A stretch of DNA of 64,000 bases from Chroogloeocystis siderophila 5.2 s.c.1 (GCF_001904655.1 NZ_MRCC01000009.1:124001-188000), one strand, 5' to 3'. Positions 43,014 through 52,159 are shown, counted from the stretch's first letter. Notes: generated by a model from the letters alone, not told the origin. Numbers and translations: made by a program.

Positions 43014-44291
43014 GTGAATATAGTGAGTTTTATTGAACAACCGATTAATAAGCTAAGAAAAAAGTTATCTAACCAGTTTATTTCTAATCTAGGCTGGTTA
43101 AGTAGTGCAGAAATTATTACACGAGTTTTTCGTATAGGTATTACTGCGATCGCTGCTCGTTTTTTAACACCTTATGATTACGGCTTAATAGCCATTATTA
43201 CAACAATTAATGAGTTGGCACGCATACTCATGGAAGTAGGAATTGGTGCGAAAATTATTCAATCTGATAGAGATGTCAATCAGTTGTGTAACTCGGCGTA
43301 TTGGTTAAATTGGATTATTTATGTAGGTATATTTATTATCCAGTGTCTTGCTGCTTTTCCTATTGCTTGGTTCTACAAAGAGACTCGCTTAATTTTTCCA
43401 ATTTGTGTAGCAGCAATTCCCTATTTGATATGGCCTACAGCCGCAATTCAATGTATTATGATCCAAAAAGAAAATAAGCTTAAAGTTTGCGCTATTAGCA
43501 ATACACTCAAAAACTTTACTAGCTATAGCCTGCTGGGAATCTTCGCAGCTTTAGGGATGGGAGTGTGGTCATTTGTCTTATCTTGGGTTTTGGTGGCTCC
43601 GATTGATGTTTTTGTCTATTACCATTATCATTCATGGCGTCCAACGAAAAATATTACAACAAAGTATTGGAAAGAGTTCTTTGTTTTTGGTAAAAATATT
43701 TTTGGCACGCATCTCCTAAAAACACTCAGAAATAATCTGGATTATTTAATAGTCGGTCGCTTTTTAGGAATTAAAGAATTAGGGTTATATTTCTTTGGTT
43801 TCAATGCAGGATTAGGAATTAGTTTGAGCTTTATCAATGTTCTGAATACAGCGTTATTTCCGCATTTATGCGCTGCAAGAGTAAATCAGCTAGAACTTAG
43901 AAAACACTATGCGCACAGCCGCAAAGCGATCACTACAATTATTATCCCTTTAGTCATTCTACAAACAAGCTTAGCTCCTTTATACGTGCCAATTGTTTTT
44001 GGTCAGCAATGGGTAGTGGCAATTCCAATTTTAATGTTAATTTGTTTATCTGCAATTCCACGCGCGTTTGCTGATGCTGCTTCGCTATTACTCGTCGCGA
44101 TAGGCAAGCCTAATTTAGATTTATACTGGAATATCTTATTTACAACTATCTTTAGCGTAGCATTGCTGATTGGAATTCGTGGGCAAGCTTTAGGAGTAGC
44201 TACGAGTGTTTTGTTAGTTCACGTTGTCACTATCCCCTTATTTATCTATTGGACAACAAGTTATGTTTTTCGTAAACGACAGAATGCCTAG
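43014..44291 (+). CDS. Oligosaccharide flippase (Wzx, MOP superfamily)
   Basis: The 425-aa membrane protein has about 11-12 helices and the N-terminal family segment GWLSSAEIITRVFRIGITAI and RFLTPYDYGLIAI. Such proteins flip lipid-linked repeat units across the inner membrane. The GTG at 43014 is only 2 nt from GGAGG, and a GTG at 43023 is better spaced, so the true start is uncertain by three codons. It closes the operon and is convergent with the gene at 44299, which lies 7 bp away. Confidence 0.9.
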   Translation: MNIVSFIEQPINKLRKKLSNQFISNLGWLSSAEIITRVFRIGITAIAARFLTPYDYGLIAIITTINELARILMEVGIGAKIIQSDRDVNQLCNSAYWLNWIIYVGIFIIQCLAAFPIAWFYKETRLIFPICVAAIPYLIWPTAAIQCIMIQKENKLKVCAISNTLKNFTSYSLLGIFAALGMGVWSFVLSWVLVAPIDVFVYYHYHSWRPTKNITTKYWKEFFVFGKNIFGTHLLKTLRNNLDYLIVGRFLGIKELGLYFFGFNAGLGISLSFINVLNTALFPHLCAARVNQLELRKHYAHSRKAITTIIIPLVILQTSLAPLYVPIVFGQQWVVAIPILMLICLSAIPRAFADAASLLLVAIGKPNLDLYWNILFTTIFSVALLIGIRGQALGVATSVLLVHVVTIPLFIYWTTSYVFRKRQNA

Positions 44292-44298
44292 CAATGCA

Positions 44299-44796
44299 TC
44301 ATATTTGCCATGCTTTAAGACAGCGATCGACTAAGGAATTCACAGATTGTTTGATTTGGCGGCTACGATACCAACGACGATAAGCTTTTTCGTATTCTTC
44401 GCCTTGAGTTTGGAAAGTGTTCCAGGTATTCAAAGCAAGCCCTACACCCCAAAATAAAGCAATATATAATGACCAAGAAAGTTCACCTGCACTGATAAAA
44501 TTGAGGAGCAGGAAAAAAGAGTTAACAATCGCATAATTACCGAAACTCTTTTGTAAGTTGCGGCGACGATGCATATTGAAAGCTTCGCGTTTGTGCAAAT
44601 CAGCTTGTTGCAATTGCCATTCTCTTTCAGCAGCTTGCAAGCACTCAGGGGTAATTTCTAACTCAGCAGCAATTTCTACTAACTGTTCCCGCGTAAATTC
44701 GCCTTCATGCGCTTGGCGAGAAATCGCGATTTGCAAAATTTGCTGAATATCTTCTTGATGATATACGCAAGTCATTTTGTTGTCTGATATGTTCAT
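44299..44796 (-). CDS. 2TM-domain protein
   Basis: The 165-aa protein has a helical N-terminus (about 10-70) with an IxxxEFTREQLVEIAAELEI stretch. A 2TM domain (about 78-140) follows, with two membrane helices around NYAIVNSFFLLLNFI and WSLYIALFWGVGLALNTWNTF and conserved flanking RRxxQKSFGNY. Such domains occur in bacterial sensor kinases and as small membrane proteins of unknown function. The gene is 34 bp downstream of the creatininase gene and may be part of its transcript. Confidence 0.75.
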   Translation of the reverse strand: MNISDNKMTCVYHQEDIQQILQIAISRQAHEGEFTREQLVEIAAELEITPECLQAAEREWQLQQADLHKREAFNMHRRRNLQKSFGNYAIVNSFFLLLNFISAGELSWSLYIALFWGVGLALNTWNTFQTQGEEYEKAYRRWYRSRQIKQSVNSLVDRCLKAWQI

Positions 44797-44830
44797 TTGG
44801 GAAGTTTTGATAAAGATATAACAAACAACC

Positions 44831-45655
44831 CTAAAGGGTACTGTCTCTATTATGCCAAGCCTGGGGCTGACGAAACTTATAGATGTCTGTGATCGCTTTT
44901 ACCCAACCATCCGAGACAGATTCCAAAATGCGATCGCCCTTTTCTTTCGTCGCAATGGTAGGATCTCCCAAAACACCACTCCGACTCAAATCGCGAGTTG
45001 TCCACGCAAAAGGTAACTTACCTTCGATTGAAAGTAAACTATCTTCTGGTAATTCTGGGTACTCAGCGATCGCGGCTTGCATTTTCACCTGTTCGGGCAA
45101 AATCGATAGCATCAAACTCGTTTCTGCATCGCCTGCATGAATTCCTAACTGCTGTTCTTTGAGTGAAAGTAATTCATTAACAGCGTGCGGAACGCGCCAG
45201 GTAAATAACGGAAACACCAGAAAATCTTCATACTTGACGTGCAAATCGCGCGCTGCAATTTCCATTACCTGTGGTTGTCCGCCGTGCGAGTTCATCAATA
45301 CAAGTTTACGAAATCCTGCGCGGTAAAGGCTTTCGGCAATTTCAATTAATGTTGTTAGTAATGTTTGGGCGCTAAGAGCGATCGTGCCAGGGAAATGCCA
45401 ATGTTCGTGTGATTTGCCGTAGTACAATGTTGGTAACGCATATGCAGGAATACTTGCATCAAGTTTTTCTAATGCTTTTCCCAAAACTGCCGCACCAATT
45501 GCAGCATCGACGATCAAAGGTAAATGCGGACCATGTTGTTCAATAGCGCCGACAGGCTGAACTAAGACGACATCCTGTTTATTTGGCATTGCTTGAATGT
45601 CAGTCCAAGTCAGATAAGGAAAAAATCGTTGTGGTGGAATGAAACTGTGCATCAT
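44831..45655 (-). CDS. Creatininase family amidohydrolase
   Basis: The 274-aa metal-dependent hydrolase has the family motifs VGAIEQHGPHLPLIVDA, NSHGGQPQVMEIAARDL and HAGDAETSLML, which supply the metal-binding Glu, His and Asp. Relatives hydrolyse cyclic amides and formamides, including FAPy intermediates of flavin and F420 synthesis. It lies 9 bp after the 2'-5' RNA ligase-like gene, in the same direction as an FAD oxidoreductase and an ABC importer. Breakdown of an imported amide is a plausible role. The exact substrate is unknown. Confidence 0.88.
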   Translation of the reverse strand: MMHSFIPPQRFFPYLTWTDIQAMPNKQDVVLVQPVGAIEQHGPHLPLIVDAAIGAAVLGKALEKLDASIPAYALPTLYYGKSHEHWHFPGTIALSAQTLLTTLIEIAESLYRAGFRKLVLMNSHGGQPQVMEIAARDLHVKYEDFLVFPLFTWRVPHAVNELLSLKEQQLGIHAGDAETSLMLSILPEQVKMQAAIAEYPELPEDSLLSIEGKLPFAWTTRDLSRSGVLGDPTIATKEKGDRILESVSDGWVKAITDIYKFRQPQAWHNRDSTL

Positions 45656-45664
45656 TTCTATAAT

Positions 45665-46180
45665 TTAAGCCCCACCGTACTCAAAGTTAAATTCACCCGC
45701 CAACTCCCAAGGTCCACCTTTGTAATACCAGAGTAACAGCCCTTCGCCATATCCGTTAATAAAGTCCCAATTACTAACAAGCTGGTTATAAAGTTGACGC
45801 GCTTCCTCAGATGTCACTTTATTTTGAATTGTGACGTGCGGTTGATATCGCTGCTGATCTTGCTGACTTAACCACATATTCCAAGTTGCCGCAAGCTGTT
45901 GACGCAGTTGAACCAATTCAGAACATTTTACTTCTATGGCGACACCCTTACCCAAAAAGCGCGGCTTTGAGAAAAGTAGTGGTAAGGATGCAGTGTCTGT
46001 AGAAAGGCTTTGTAAAGTTTGCTGAATTGATAGTTCTTCTTCGCCTGGTAGTGCATGAAAAAGAGTAATATGTGCGGGAAGAAAGTTTCTTTCCGGTGGA
46101 AAGTGCTGCTGACGCAATTCATTGAAAACTTCAAAGGTTATGCGATCAAGCTTGAGTGTCAAAATAAGCGGTGATGACAT
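45665..46180 (-). CDS. 2'-5' RNA ligase / cyclic phosphodiesterase family protein
   Basis: The 171-aa protein has the two HxT motifs of the 2H superfamily, HITL in FLPAHITLFHALPG and HVTI in YQPHVTIQNK. It also has the N-terminal LTLKLDRITFEVFNELRQ strand-helix unit. Members act on 2',3'-cyclic phosphates or 2'-5' bonds in RNA and small nucleotides. A remnant of an RNA 3'-phosphate cyclase lies just upstream, so the locus may once have handled RNA ends. Confidence 0.82.
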   Translation of the reverse strand: MSSPLILTLKLDRITFEVFNELRQQHFPPERNFLPAHITLFHALPGEEELSIQQTLQSLSTDTASLPLLFSKPRFLGKGVAIEVKCSELVQLRQQLAATWNMWLSQQDQQRYQPHVTIQNKVTSEEARQLYNQLVSNWDFINGYGEGLLLWYYKGGPWELAGEFNFEYGGA

Positions 46181-46253
46181 ATGGTTGGTAACAGGTAATT
46201 AAATAACGATTAGTGATTAGCGGTTGTTTGATTGCTAAATGCTTTTCGCGTTC

Positions 46254-46270
46254 CCCATTACCCATTACCT
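46254..46270. repeat. Short tandem heptamer repeat
   Basis: CCCATTA occurs twice in tandem, followed by CCT. It is the same repeat class as at 7854 and 33461, in the gap ahead of the RNA ligase-like gene. Confidence 0.55.
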
Positions 46271-46305
46271 AATCTAAAAAATATATTTTCATTCTCCAGC
46301 TAAGC

Positions 46306-46691
46306 TTAAAATTTGGGCTGAGGTAGAGGTGCGATCGCAACTGCCTTCTCGCTTGCATTAATATTCACTCGCGCTACACCGAATTGCTCAATTACCCACG
46401 CATTCGTTGTTAAATGAGGGCTAATTCCTGCAACTCGATATTGACTCGGTTGCATAGCTAACGCTGCAATAGTAACTGATCTGCTAAGTGAACATCAACA
46501 GGTGCACTTGTGTCGTGGAAATTTAACAACTCTACACACGCCATTTCTGCGACTTTCTCTGCGGCTAAACCTATACGCCCCAAAGCACCAAATCCAGTCC
46601 GATTGTGTGCATATTCAGCAGTGAGAAAAATCCCTGCACCAGTAGCAATTCCCTTTTCGCGTGACGATTTTCTTGTCGCTTTAAGACGCGC
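46306..46691 (-). pseudogene. Remnant of RNA 3'-terminal phosphate cyclase (rtcA)
   Basis: The minus strand encodes two adjoining out-of-frame pieces of the RtcA C-terminus. The first (46691 to 46458) reads GAGIFLTAEYAHNRTGFGAL, then GLAAEKVAEMACVELL and APVDVHLADQLLL before a stop. The second (about 46467 to 46306) continues ALAMQPSQYRVAGISPHL and TNAWVIEQFGV to a TAA. A frameshift near 46462-46470 separates them, and the N-terminal two thirds (about 220 residues) are missing. The HLADQLLL...ALA and LTTNAWVIEQF blocks are typical of RtcA. Confidence 0.8.
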
Positions 46692-46733
46692 TTAACGTAA
46701 CAAATTTTCAATGTTGTTGCGTACGCAAGTTAC

Positions 46734-48086
46734 CTAACTCGCCATCAAAGCTTTGATCTTACCAGGATTCATTAGTCCATAGGGATCGACCATTTGTTTA
46801 AACTTTAGCTGTTCGGGATCCATTTGTTTACGTCCGCCGTCTTCAATAATGTATGTATGCGGATTGGCAATAAACACTCCGTTAGCTTCGTGATAGCGAA
46901 TAATCTCATTTAAACGTTCTTCGGTTGTATAGCGCACAAGTTGCAACGCCGCCGGAATGACTGCACCATTAACTCGAATAAATTCTAAATGCATCATCAC
47001 CTCATCGCCGAAATAATGATACATCTGCTCGACAGTTTGTAATGATTTATCGAGAGGAAACAAACTTTGTAAATAGGTAATCGACGAATCAACGCTACGC
47101 GCGTGGAGTGTTGTGTGATTCCACGTAAATTCCCATAAATTCACTCCTTTATTTGCATCCTGCGCTGACTTTTGATAAGTTAGCTTTCCACCATACTCTT
47201 GAATCAACCCTGGCAGTACTTCTAAACTCGATTCAGCAACGATCAAAAAAGCTGCGTGAGATTCTTCAGGAAGATACTGACGCAACGCCGCAAAATAAGT
47301 TGGAATTGGCGCGGCAAAAACTGTTATCAATTTTTTAACGATACCATCCGCATCACCCAAAGCTTGCCCAAAACTCGCAGCGGTCATAAAATCATCAAAC
47401 GTGACAATTAATTCCACCCAAGGATAAGCAGGCGCAAGTGGAATTTCTAACTCAGTAATAATTCCATTCACACCCCAGGCGTGATTCACCTTCTGCACGT
47501 CATCACCGCGTAACTCAATCGCACGCGGTTCATCTTCTAGCGTCACCACTTTTAGTGCCAAAAGATTACCGCGATCGCGTAATTGTCCATACGTAATTGA
47601 ACCGATTCCCCCACTACCACCTGCAACGAATCCGCCAAGGGTTGCTGTACGATACGTAGAAGGCGCCATGCGAATTTCCCACCCGCTTTCCCGTGCCTTT
47701 TTATCCAACGCCGCCAACTTCACCCCCGCTTCTAAGCGCGCCACACCCTTCTCAATCCACCCAATTCGCTGCATCCGCGACATATCCAAAATCACACCAC
47801 CATGCAACGGTACGCATTGCCCATAATTACCCGTTCCTGCACCTCGTACCGTCACAGGAATACGATACCACGCACACACCGCCGCCACCCGCAAAACTTC
47901 TGCTTCTGTCGCAGGGCGTACAACAATATCCCCCACCTTCCCCGCCAAATCGCGTTGCAAAATCGGACTAAAAGTATGATAATCCTGCGATAACTTTGCC
48001 ACCTGCGCCGCATCAGTAATCACCTCTACCCCCGCCAACGCAGCGACAAAAACCTCCCAATTAACCTCAACCTCCATACTCGTCAT
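46734..48086 (-). CDS. FAD-binding oxidoreductase (glycolate oxidase subunit GlcD-like)
   Basis: The 450-aa flavoprotein has a PCMH-type FAD domain with VRPATEAEVLRVAAVC, VTVRGAGTGNYGQCVPLHGG and GGFVAGGSGGIGSITYGQLRDRG split over 110-180. It ends with VDPYGLMNPGKIK, the usual FAD-oxidase tail. The enzyme should oxidise a 2-hydroxy acid or related small molecule. It starts 44 bp after the ABC permease gene and is probably the catabolic partner of that importer. Substrate unknown. Confidence 0.88.
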   Translation of the reverse strand: MTSMEVEVNWEVFVAALAGVEVITDAAQVAKLSQDYHTFSPILQRDLAGKVGDIVVRPATEAEVLRVAAVCAWYRIPVTVRGAGTGNYGQCVPLHGGVILDMSRMQRIGWIEKGVARLEAGVKLAALDKKARESGWEIRMAPSTYRTATLGGFVAGGSGGIGSITYGQLRDRGNLLALKVVTLEDEPRAIELRGDDVQKVNHAWGVNGIITELEIPLAPAYPWVELIVTFDDFMTAASFGQALGDADGIVKKLITVFAAPIPTYFAALRQYLPEESHAAFLIVAESSLEVLPGLIQEYGGKLTYQKSAQDANKGVNLWEFTWNHTTLHARSVDSSITYLQSLFPLDKSLQTVEQMYHYFGDEVMMHLEFIRVNGAVIPAALQLVRYTTEERLNEIIRYHEANGVFIANPHTYIIEDGGRKQMDPEQLKFKQMVDPYGLMNPGKIKALMAS

Positions 48087-48129
48087 TTCTACTTACCTCT
48101 CTCCTCTGTGCGCCTCTGTGGTTCATCAA

Positions 48130-48960
48130 TCAATTCTCATGCTTCACCGCACTTTCATGCCATTTCCCTAACACCCAATTTGACAACACCGTCAACCCCA
48201 CAAAAATCACTACTCCCAACCCCGTCGTCAACAACAACGCCGCAAACATGCGCGGAATTTGCAAATTGTAACTCGATATCAAAATGCGATACGCAATCCC
48301 TGATCGCGCCCCACCTGTTCCCGCAACAAACTCCGCCACCACCGCACCAATCAACGCCAAACCGCCACTGATACGTAACCCTCCCAAAAAATACGGCATA
48401 GCACTCGGTAAACGCAAATACAGCAAAGTTTGCCACTTTGAAGATTTATACAGTTGAAACAAATTGACCAAATTGCGATCAACACTGTTCAACCCTAGTG
48501 TTGTATTAGAAACAATTGGGAAAAACGCCACAATCCAAGCACAAACAACCAATGCCGCAAACGTGTTGTTTTTTAACCAAATAATAATCAACGGTGCGAT
48601 CGCTACGATCGGAGTTGTTTGCAAAATCACCGCATACGGAAATAAACTTTTCTCAATCCACTTACTCTGCGTAAACAAAATCGAAATCAACAACCCTGAC
48701 ACCGCTGCGGCGACAAACGCAACGACAGTAATTTGCAGCGTGACTAACAACGAAGCAAACAGTTCATTCCAATCATTAATTAATGTTTGCAATACTAATA
48801 GAGGTCCAGGCAGTAAATACGGTGGTAAACCTGTTACCCGCACAAAAATTTCCCACGCCACCAACGCCAGAATTCCTACTACAATCGGTGCGATAACATC
48901 AATCGATACGCGCTGATTTGCGTTAACTGAAGAGGATTTGTGGCGACGGAGAATAGTCAT
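48130..48960 (-). CDS. ABC importer permease (SsuC/TauC/ThiX type)
   Basis: The 276-aa permease has six hydrophobic segments and the EAA-like coupling loop VDRNLVNLFQLYKSSKWQTL followed by LPSAMPYFLGGLRI. This is the BPD_transp_1 family used for sulfonate, taurine, nitrate or pyrimidine precursors. Its start overlaps the ATPase stop codon by 4 bp (ATGA). It works with the adjacent ATPase and lipoprotein. Confidence 0.92.
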   Translation of the reverse strand: MTILRRHKSSSVNANQRVSIDVIAPIVVGILALVAWEIFVRVTGLPPYLLPGPLLVLQTLINDWNELFASLLVTLQITVVAFVAAAVSGLLISILFTQSKWIEKSLFPYAVILQTTPIVAIAPLIIIWLKNNTFAALVVCAWIVAFFPIVSNTTLGLNSVDRNLVNLFQLYKSSKWQTLLYLRLPSAMPYFLGGLRISGGLALIGAVVAEFVAGTGGARSGIAYRILISSYNLQIPRMFAALLLTTGLGVVIFVGLTVLSNWVLGKWHESAVKHEN

Positions 48961-49751
48961 GATGTGCTCGTTTGGGCGATCGCAGTGCGATTAAGTTGTA
49001 ACGGCGATGCATTCATAGCTGCTTCAAGGCATTGCGAAACTTCGCGGCAATATTCGTTATACAGCAAAGAAGTGCGAAATTCTTCACTACGCGGATACGG
49101 TGCATTGATAGCTATATCTGCAACAACGCGTCCTGGATGCGCCGCCATCACAATGACGCGATTAGAAAGATAAACCGCTTCATAAATATTGTGCGTTACA
49201 AACACTACTGTCCATCGGTGCTGACTCCACAAATCAAGCACGTCGCGATTCAGCTTACTCCGCGTAATTTCATCAAGCGCACCGAAAGGTTCATCCATTA
49301 ATAATACGTTTGGTTTTGTAACTAAAGCACGTGCGATCGACACTCGCATTTTCATCCCGCCAGATAACTCGCGGGGATAGCTGCGTTCAAATCCACTCAA
49401 CCCAACCCTTTGAATTGCTTGCTGTACTAAGACTTCCGCATACTTTTTCGATGTCCCAGCTAATTTTAACGGTAGACGCACGTTTTCTTGCACCGTTGCC
49501 CAAGGCATTAATGCAGCTTCTTGAAAGACATACGCCAGTTGGCGATCGCTAATTCCCCACTCGATACTGCCAGAATTTATTTGTCCCAAGCCAGCAATCA
49601 TCTGCAATACGGTACTTTTACCACAACCAGATGGACCTACTAAACTCACAAATTCAGCATCCTGAATTGCTAAATTCATATTTTGTAAAGCTACAGTTCC
49701 GTTACTGTAAACCTTACTGATCTGATTTAGCCGAATTGCGGGAAGAGTCAT
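48957..49751 (-). CDS. ABC importer ATPase (SsuB/TauB/NrtD type)
   Basis: The 264-aa ATPase has Walker A GPSGCGKS, Q-loop YVFQEAALMPW, signature LSGGMKMRVSIARAL and Walker B VLLMDEPFGALDE. The MPWATVQENV stretch is typical of nitrate/sulfonate/taurine importers. It is followed directly by the permease, and the substrate-binding lipoprotein gene lies 127 bp upstream. Confidence 0.93.
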   Translation of the reverse strand: MTLPAIRLNQISKVYSNGTVALQNMNLAIQDAEFVSLVGPSGCGKSTVLQMIAGLGQINSGSIEWGISDRQLAYVFQEAALMPWATVQENVRLPLKLAGTSKKYAEVLVQQAIQRVGLSGFERSYPRELSGGMKMRVSIARALVTKPNVLLMDEPFGALDEITRSKLNRDVLDLWSQHRWTVVFVTHNIYEAVYLSNRVIVMAAHPGRVVADIAINAPYPRSEEFRTSLLYNEYCREVSQCLEAAMNASPLQLNRTAIAQTSTS

Positions 49752-49878
49752 TCGCTATCAACTGATCGATAATTACTTACCATATTCTATTCAGCGTAAC
49801 TCTACCGTAAGCAGGAATACTGAATCATCTTTAGGAGTTGATATTTGACAGTTGAACATCTTCGCTGTCCACTGTCCA

Positions 49879-50943
49879 CTAACCGCGATACGCCTGTGCG
49901 CCTTTATTGACAAATTGCAAGGTAAATGCTTGTTTGTACTCGATATTCGGTTTAAAAACTCCTGCTTGAGTCATAGTATTAAAAAAGGATTGCCATCGTT
50001 CCTCACTCATCGCCCCAATTCCGAGTTGTTCGACTTCACCAGAATTGATAATCCCGTATTCTTGGAGTTTATCAAGTCCATAGGCGATTTGTTCGTCGGT
50101 CATTTCTGGGTTAGCTTGTTTAATCAATTCGTTTCCTGGCGCTGGGTTTTCTAAATAACTATACCAACCTTTAATCGATGCATCGACAAAGCGTTGAACT
50201 AAATCAGGATTATTTTTGACTAATTCGCGCCTGGTTTCGATCGTTGTTGAATAAGGAATATAACCATAATCTGCTAATAAAAAGACAACGGGTGTAAATC
50301 CTCCTTGTCGCTCGATCGCGAAAGGTTCAGACGTGATATATCCTTGCTGTGCCGATTGCTTATCCGCAAGAAATGGACCTGGATTAAAATTATAAGGACG
50401 CTTTTGATCGTCGGTAAACCCAAATTTTGCGGCTAACAAAGGCCAATACGTTACATTCGCCGCCGAAGATATATAAATCGGTCTACCTCTGAGATCTTCT
50501 ATTGAATCAACTCCTGTGTTTGGATGCGCAATAAGACACTGGGGATCTTTTTGAAAAATTGCCGCTACAGTAATTTTTGGTATTCCTTCTGCAACCGCGT
50601 TAACTGCATCAACACCATATCCCATAAAGAAATCAACCGCATTTCCCATTAACAATTGCGTACCTGTTGGAACTTGCGGTCCACCCATTTGAATTGTGAC
50701 ATCTAAGCCGTGTTCTTTGTAGATGCCTGTCGCGATCGCTTGATAAAAGCCTCCGTGTTCGGCTTGGGCTACCCAGTTTGTCCCAAACGTTACGCGATCA
50801 AGGTCGTTGGATTGCGAAGTATCAACTTGAGACTGATTATTTGTACAAGCGGCAACTACACTACTACCAATAAACAACAAACCATATTGCAAAAATTTTC
50901 GACGATTTACCTTATCATTTTTTAGCTGAGTTGTGCAGTACAT
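49879..50943 (-). CDS. NMT1/ThiY-like substrate-binding lipoprotein
   Basis: The 354-aa periplasmic binding protein has a twin-arginine segment NRRKFLQYGLLFIG and a lipobox ending VVAAC, so it is probably exported by Tat and lipidated at Cys33. The mature part matches NMT1/THI5-like proteins: FGTNWVAQAEHGGFYQAIATG, GYGVDAVNAVAEGIPKI. Such proteins bind pyrimidines, formylaminopyrimidine, riboflavin-like compounds or sulfonates. Its start overlaps the preceding TPR gene by 22 bp. Confidence 0.92.
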   Translation of the reverse strand: MYCTTQLKNDKVNRRKFLQYGLLFIGSSVVAACTNNQSQVDTSQSNDLDRVTFGTNWVAQAEHGGFYQAIATGIYKEHGLDVTIQMGGPQVPTGTQLLMGNAVDFFMGYGVDAVNAVAEGIPKITVAAIFQKDPQCLIAHPNTGVDSIEDLRGRPIYISSAANVTYWPLLAAKFGFTDDQKRPYNFNPGPFLADKQSAQQGYITSEPFAIERQGGFTPVVFLLADYGYIPYSTTIETRRELVKNNPDLVQRFVDASIKGWYSYLENPAPGNELIKQANPEMTDEQIAYGLDKLQEYGIINSGEVEQLGIGAMSEERWQSFFNTMTQAGVFKPNIEYKQAFTLQFVNKGAQAYRG

Positions 50944-51395
50944 TCTAGAATTAACCTTTGGTTTTCTATTGCATACGGTTGAATTTCTAAAGCACGACGC
51001 AAAGCCCGAATCGCCTCACCATAATTTCCCAAAGCAATGTAGCATAAACCCATACCATGAAGCGCCCCAAAATGAACCGGATTGAGTTTAACTACCATTT
51101 CGCAATCTGTTAGTGATTTTTGATATTGACCGTTGATGTAATACAATACAGCACGTCGGTTCCACGCTTCAGCAAAATCAGGTTGAGCTTCAATAACTTC
51201 TGATAATAACGCTTCGGCTTGTTCGGTTTTACCCGCTTGAACAAGTGCTTGACTTTGTTCTAACAGCTGCAACCCGTAAACGCCCTTTTGTCCAAACCAA
51301 TGCTTCCATAACTCCTGAGTCGCCCAGTTGCGCACCTTCTCGTCAGGATTTTTTAAAGCTTCTAGTAGTGGATCAATAATAGATGCGTCATCCAT
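50922..51395 (-). CDS. HEAT/TPR-repeat protein
   Basis: The 157-aa soluble protein begins with one HEAT-like unit (IDPLLEALKNPDEKVRNWA). Three TPR units follow from about residue 55, for example ALLSEVIEAQPDFAEAWNRR and AIRALRRALEIQPYAIENQ. TPR units serve protein contacts, and no active site is visible. It overlaps the binding-protein gene by 22 bp, so it is probably co-expressed with the importer. Its role is unknown. Confidence 0.75.
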   Translation of the reverse strand: MDDASIIDPLLEALKNPDEKVRNWATQELWKHWFGQKGVYGLQLLEQSQALVQAGKTEQAEALLSEVIEAQPDFAEAWNRRAVLYYINGQYQKSLTDCEMVVKLNPVHFGALHGMGLCYIALGNYGEAIRALRRALEIQPYAIENQRLILECTAQLS

Positions 51396-51723
51396 AATTC
51401 CTGCTTGAACTTATTGAGTTGTCTTACTATGCCATATGAGTCTTAAAGATAATGATATGATATTTACCCCCTAAATCCCCCACAGTTGAGAAGTAGGAAG
51501 GTCTTGAATTAATACTATCCTCTTTCGGATACCCTATAAACAAGCCAACTGAATTTTGCTTAGAAATTAACAACTAACTATATAAGAATTAAGCAAATAG
51601 ATATATGTTTGTTGTATTTCAATATACCATTTCTCAAAAACAAAAGAACAGAGCTGTTCGTACTCCTCTGCAACCTTTGTGATGAGGAGAAATTCACTCT
51701 AGTTCAAACCATTGCTAAACAAA
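51396..51723. other. Intergenic gap upstream of the importer operon
   Basis: The 328 bp are AT-rich and hold no ORF. They should carry the promoter of the operon that begins with the TPR gene. No clear element stands out. Confidence 0.5.
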
Positions 51724-51897
51724 CTAACTCTTTTTACTAGGCTCACCAAAAAGCAGCGTTCTTAGTATCCTCCAGACGATGCCCGCAAAAGCTGAAATTA
51801 ATAGAAAGAACATTAACAAAGCTAAAGCAGAAAAAGGTGAGGAAATAGTAACAAGTAGTAAAGCTAAAACAAGCATTGCAATTAATATATTGTTCAT
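51724..51897 (-). CDS. Small two-helix membrane protein, 57 aa
   Basis: The 57-residue product has two hydrophobic stretches, ILIAMLVLALLLVTISS and LALLMFFLLISAFAGIVW, and a basic-polar tail ending GEPSKKS. Positive charges sit in the C-terminal tail. The ATG has only a weak ribosome site. The hydrophobic, hairpin-like composition over a full ATG-to-TAG frame supports a small membrane protein. I do not recognise a family. Confidence 0.45.
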   Translation of the reverse strand: MNNILIAMLVLALLLVTISSPFSALALLMFFLLISAFAGIVWRILRTLLFGEPSKKS

Positions 51898-51922
51898 TTC
51901 TATAGTCTCATATGATATAGCA

Positions 51923-51943
51923 GTTAGCTGTTAGCTGTTAGCT
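51923..51943. repeat. Perfect heptamer triplet
   Basis: GTTAGCT occurs three times in tandem without mismatch, followed by a T run. It is a short tandem repeat of the kind found in cyanobacterial gaps. Confidence 0.85.
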
Positions 51944-52159
51944 TTTTTAAAAGCTTTATCGAGTAATACACTTACTCAATATACTTGTCCTAAGATGAAT
52001 GCGTTTTGCTATGGTATATAGCAATTGAGAGATTAATTAGGACATTATAGAAGCAGAAAACTATCACTATAGGTAGCTTTTATTCCTGACTTCTGCTATT
52101 AATAGCTAAAGTTAAGATTAATAGCCGTTCTGATTTTTCGACATCTAACCGCAGTAACA

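Noticed and set aside
46510-46695. 61-codon plus-strand ORF
   Set aside because: It is the antisense shadow of the rtcA remnant, whose minus-strand translation has clear family motifs.
47693-48371. Proline/threonine-rich plus-strand ORFs
   Set aside because: They are shadows opposite the FAD oxidoreductase and ABC permease genes.
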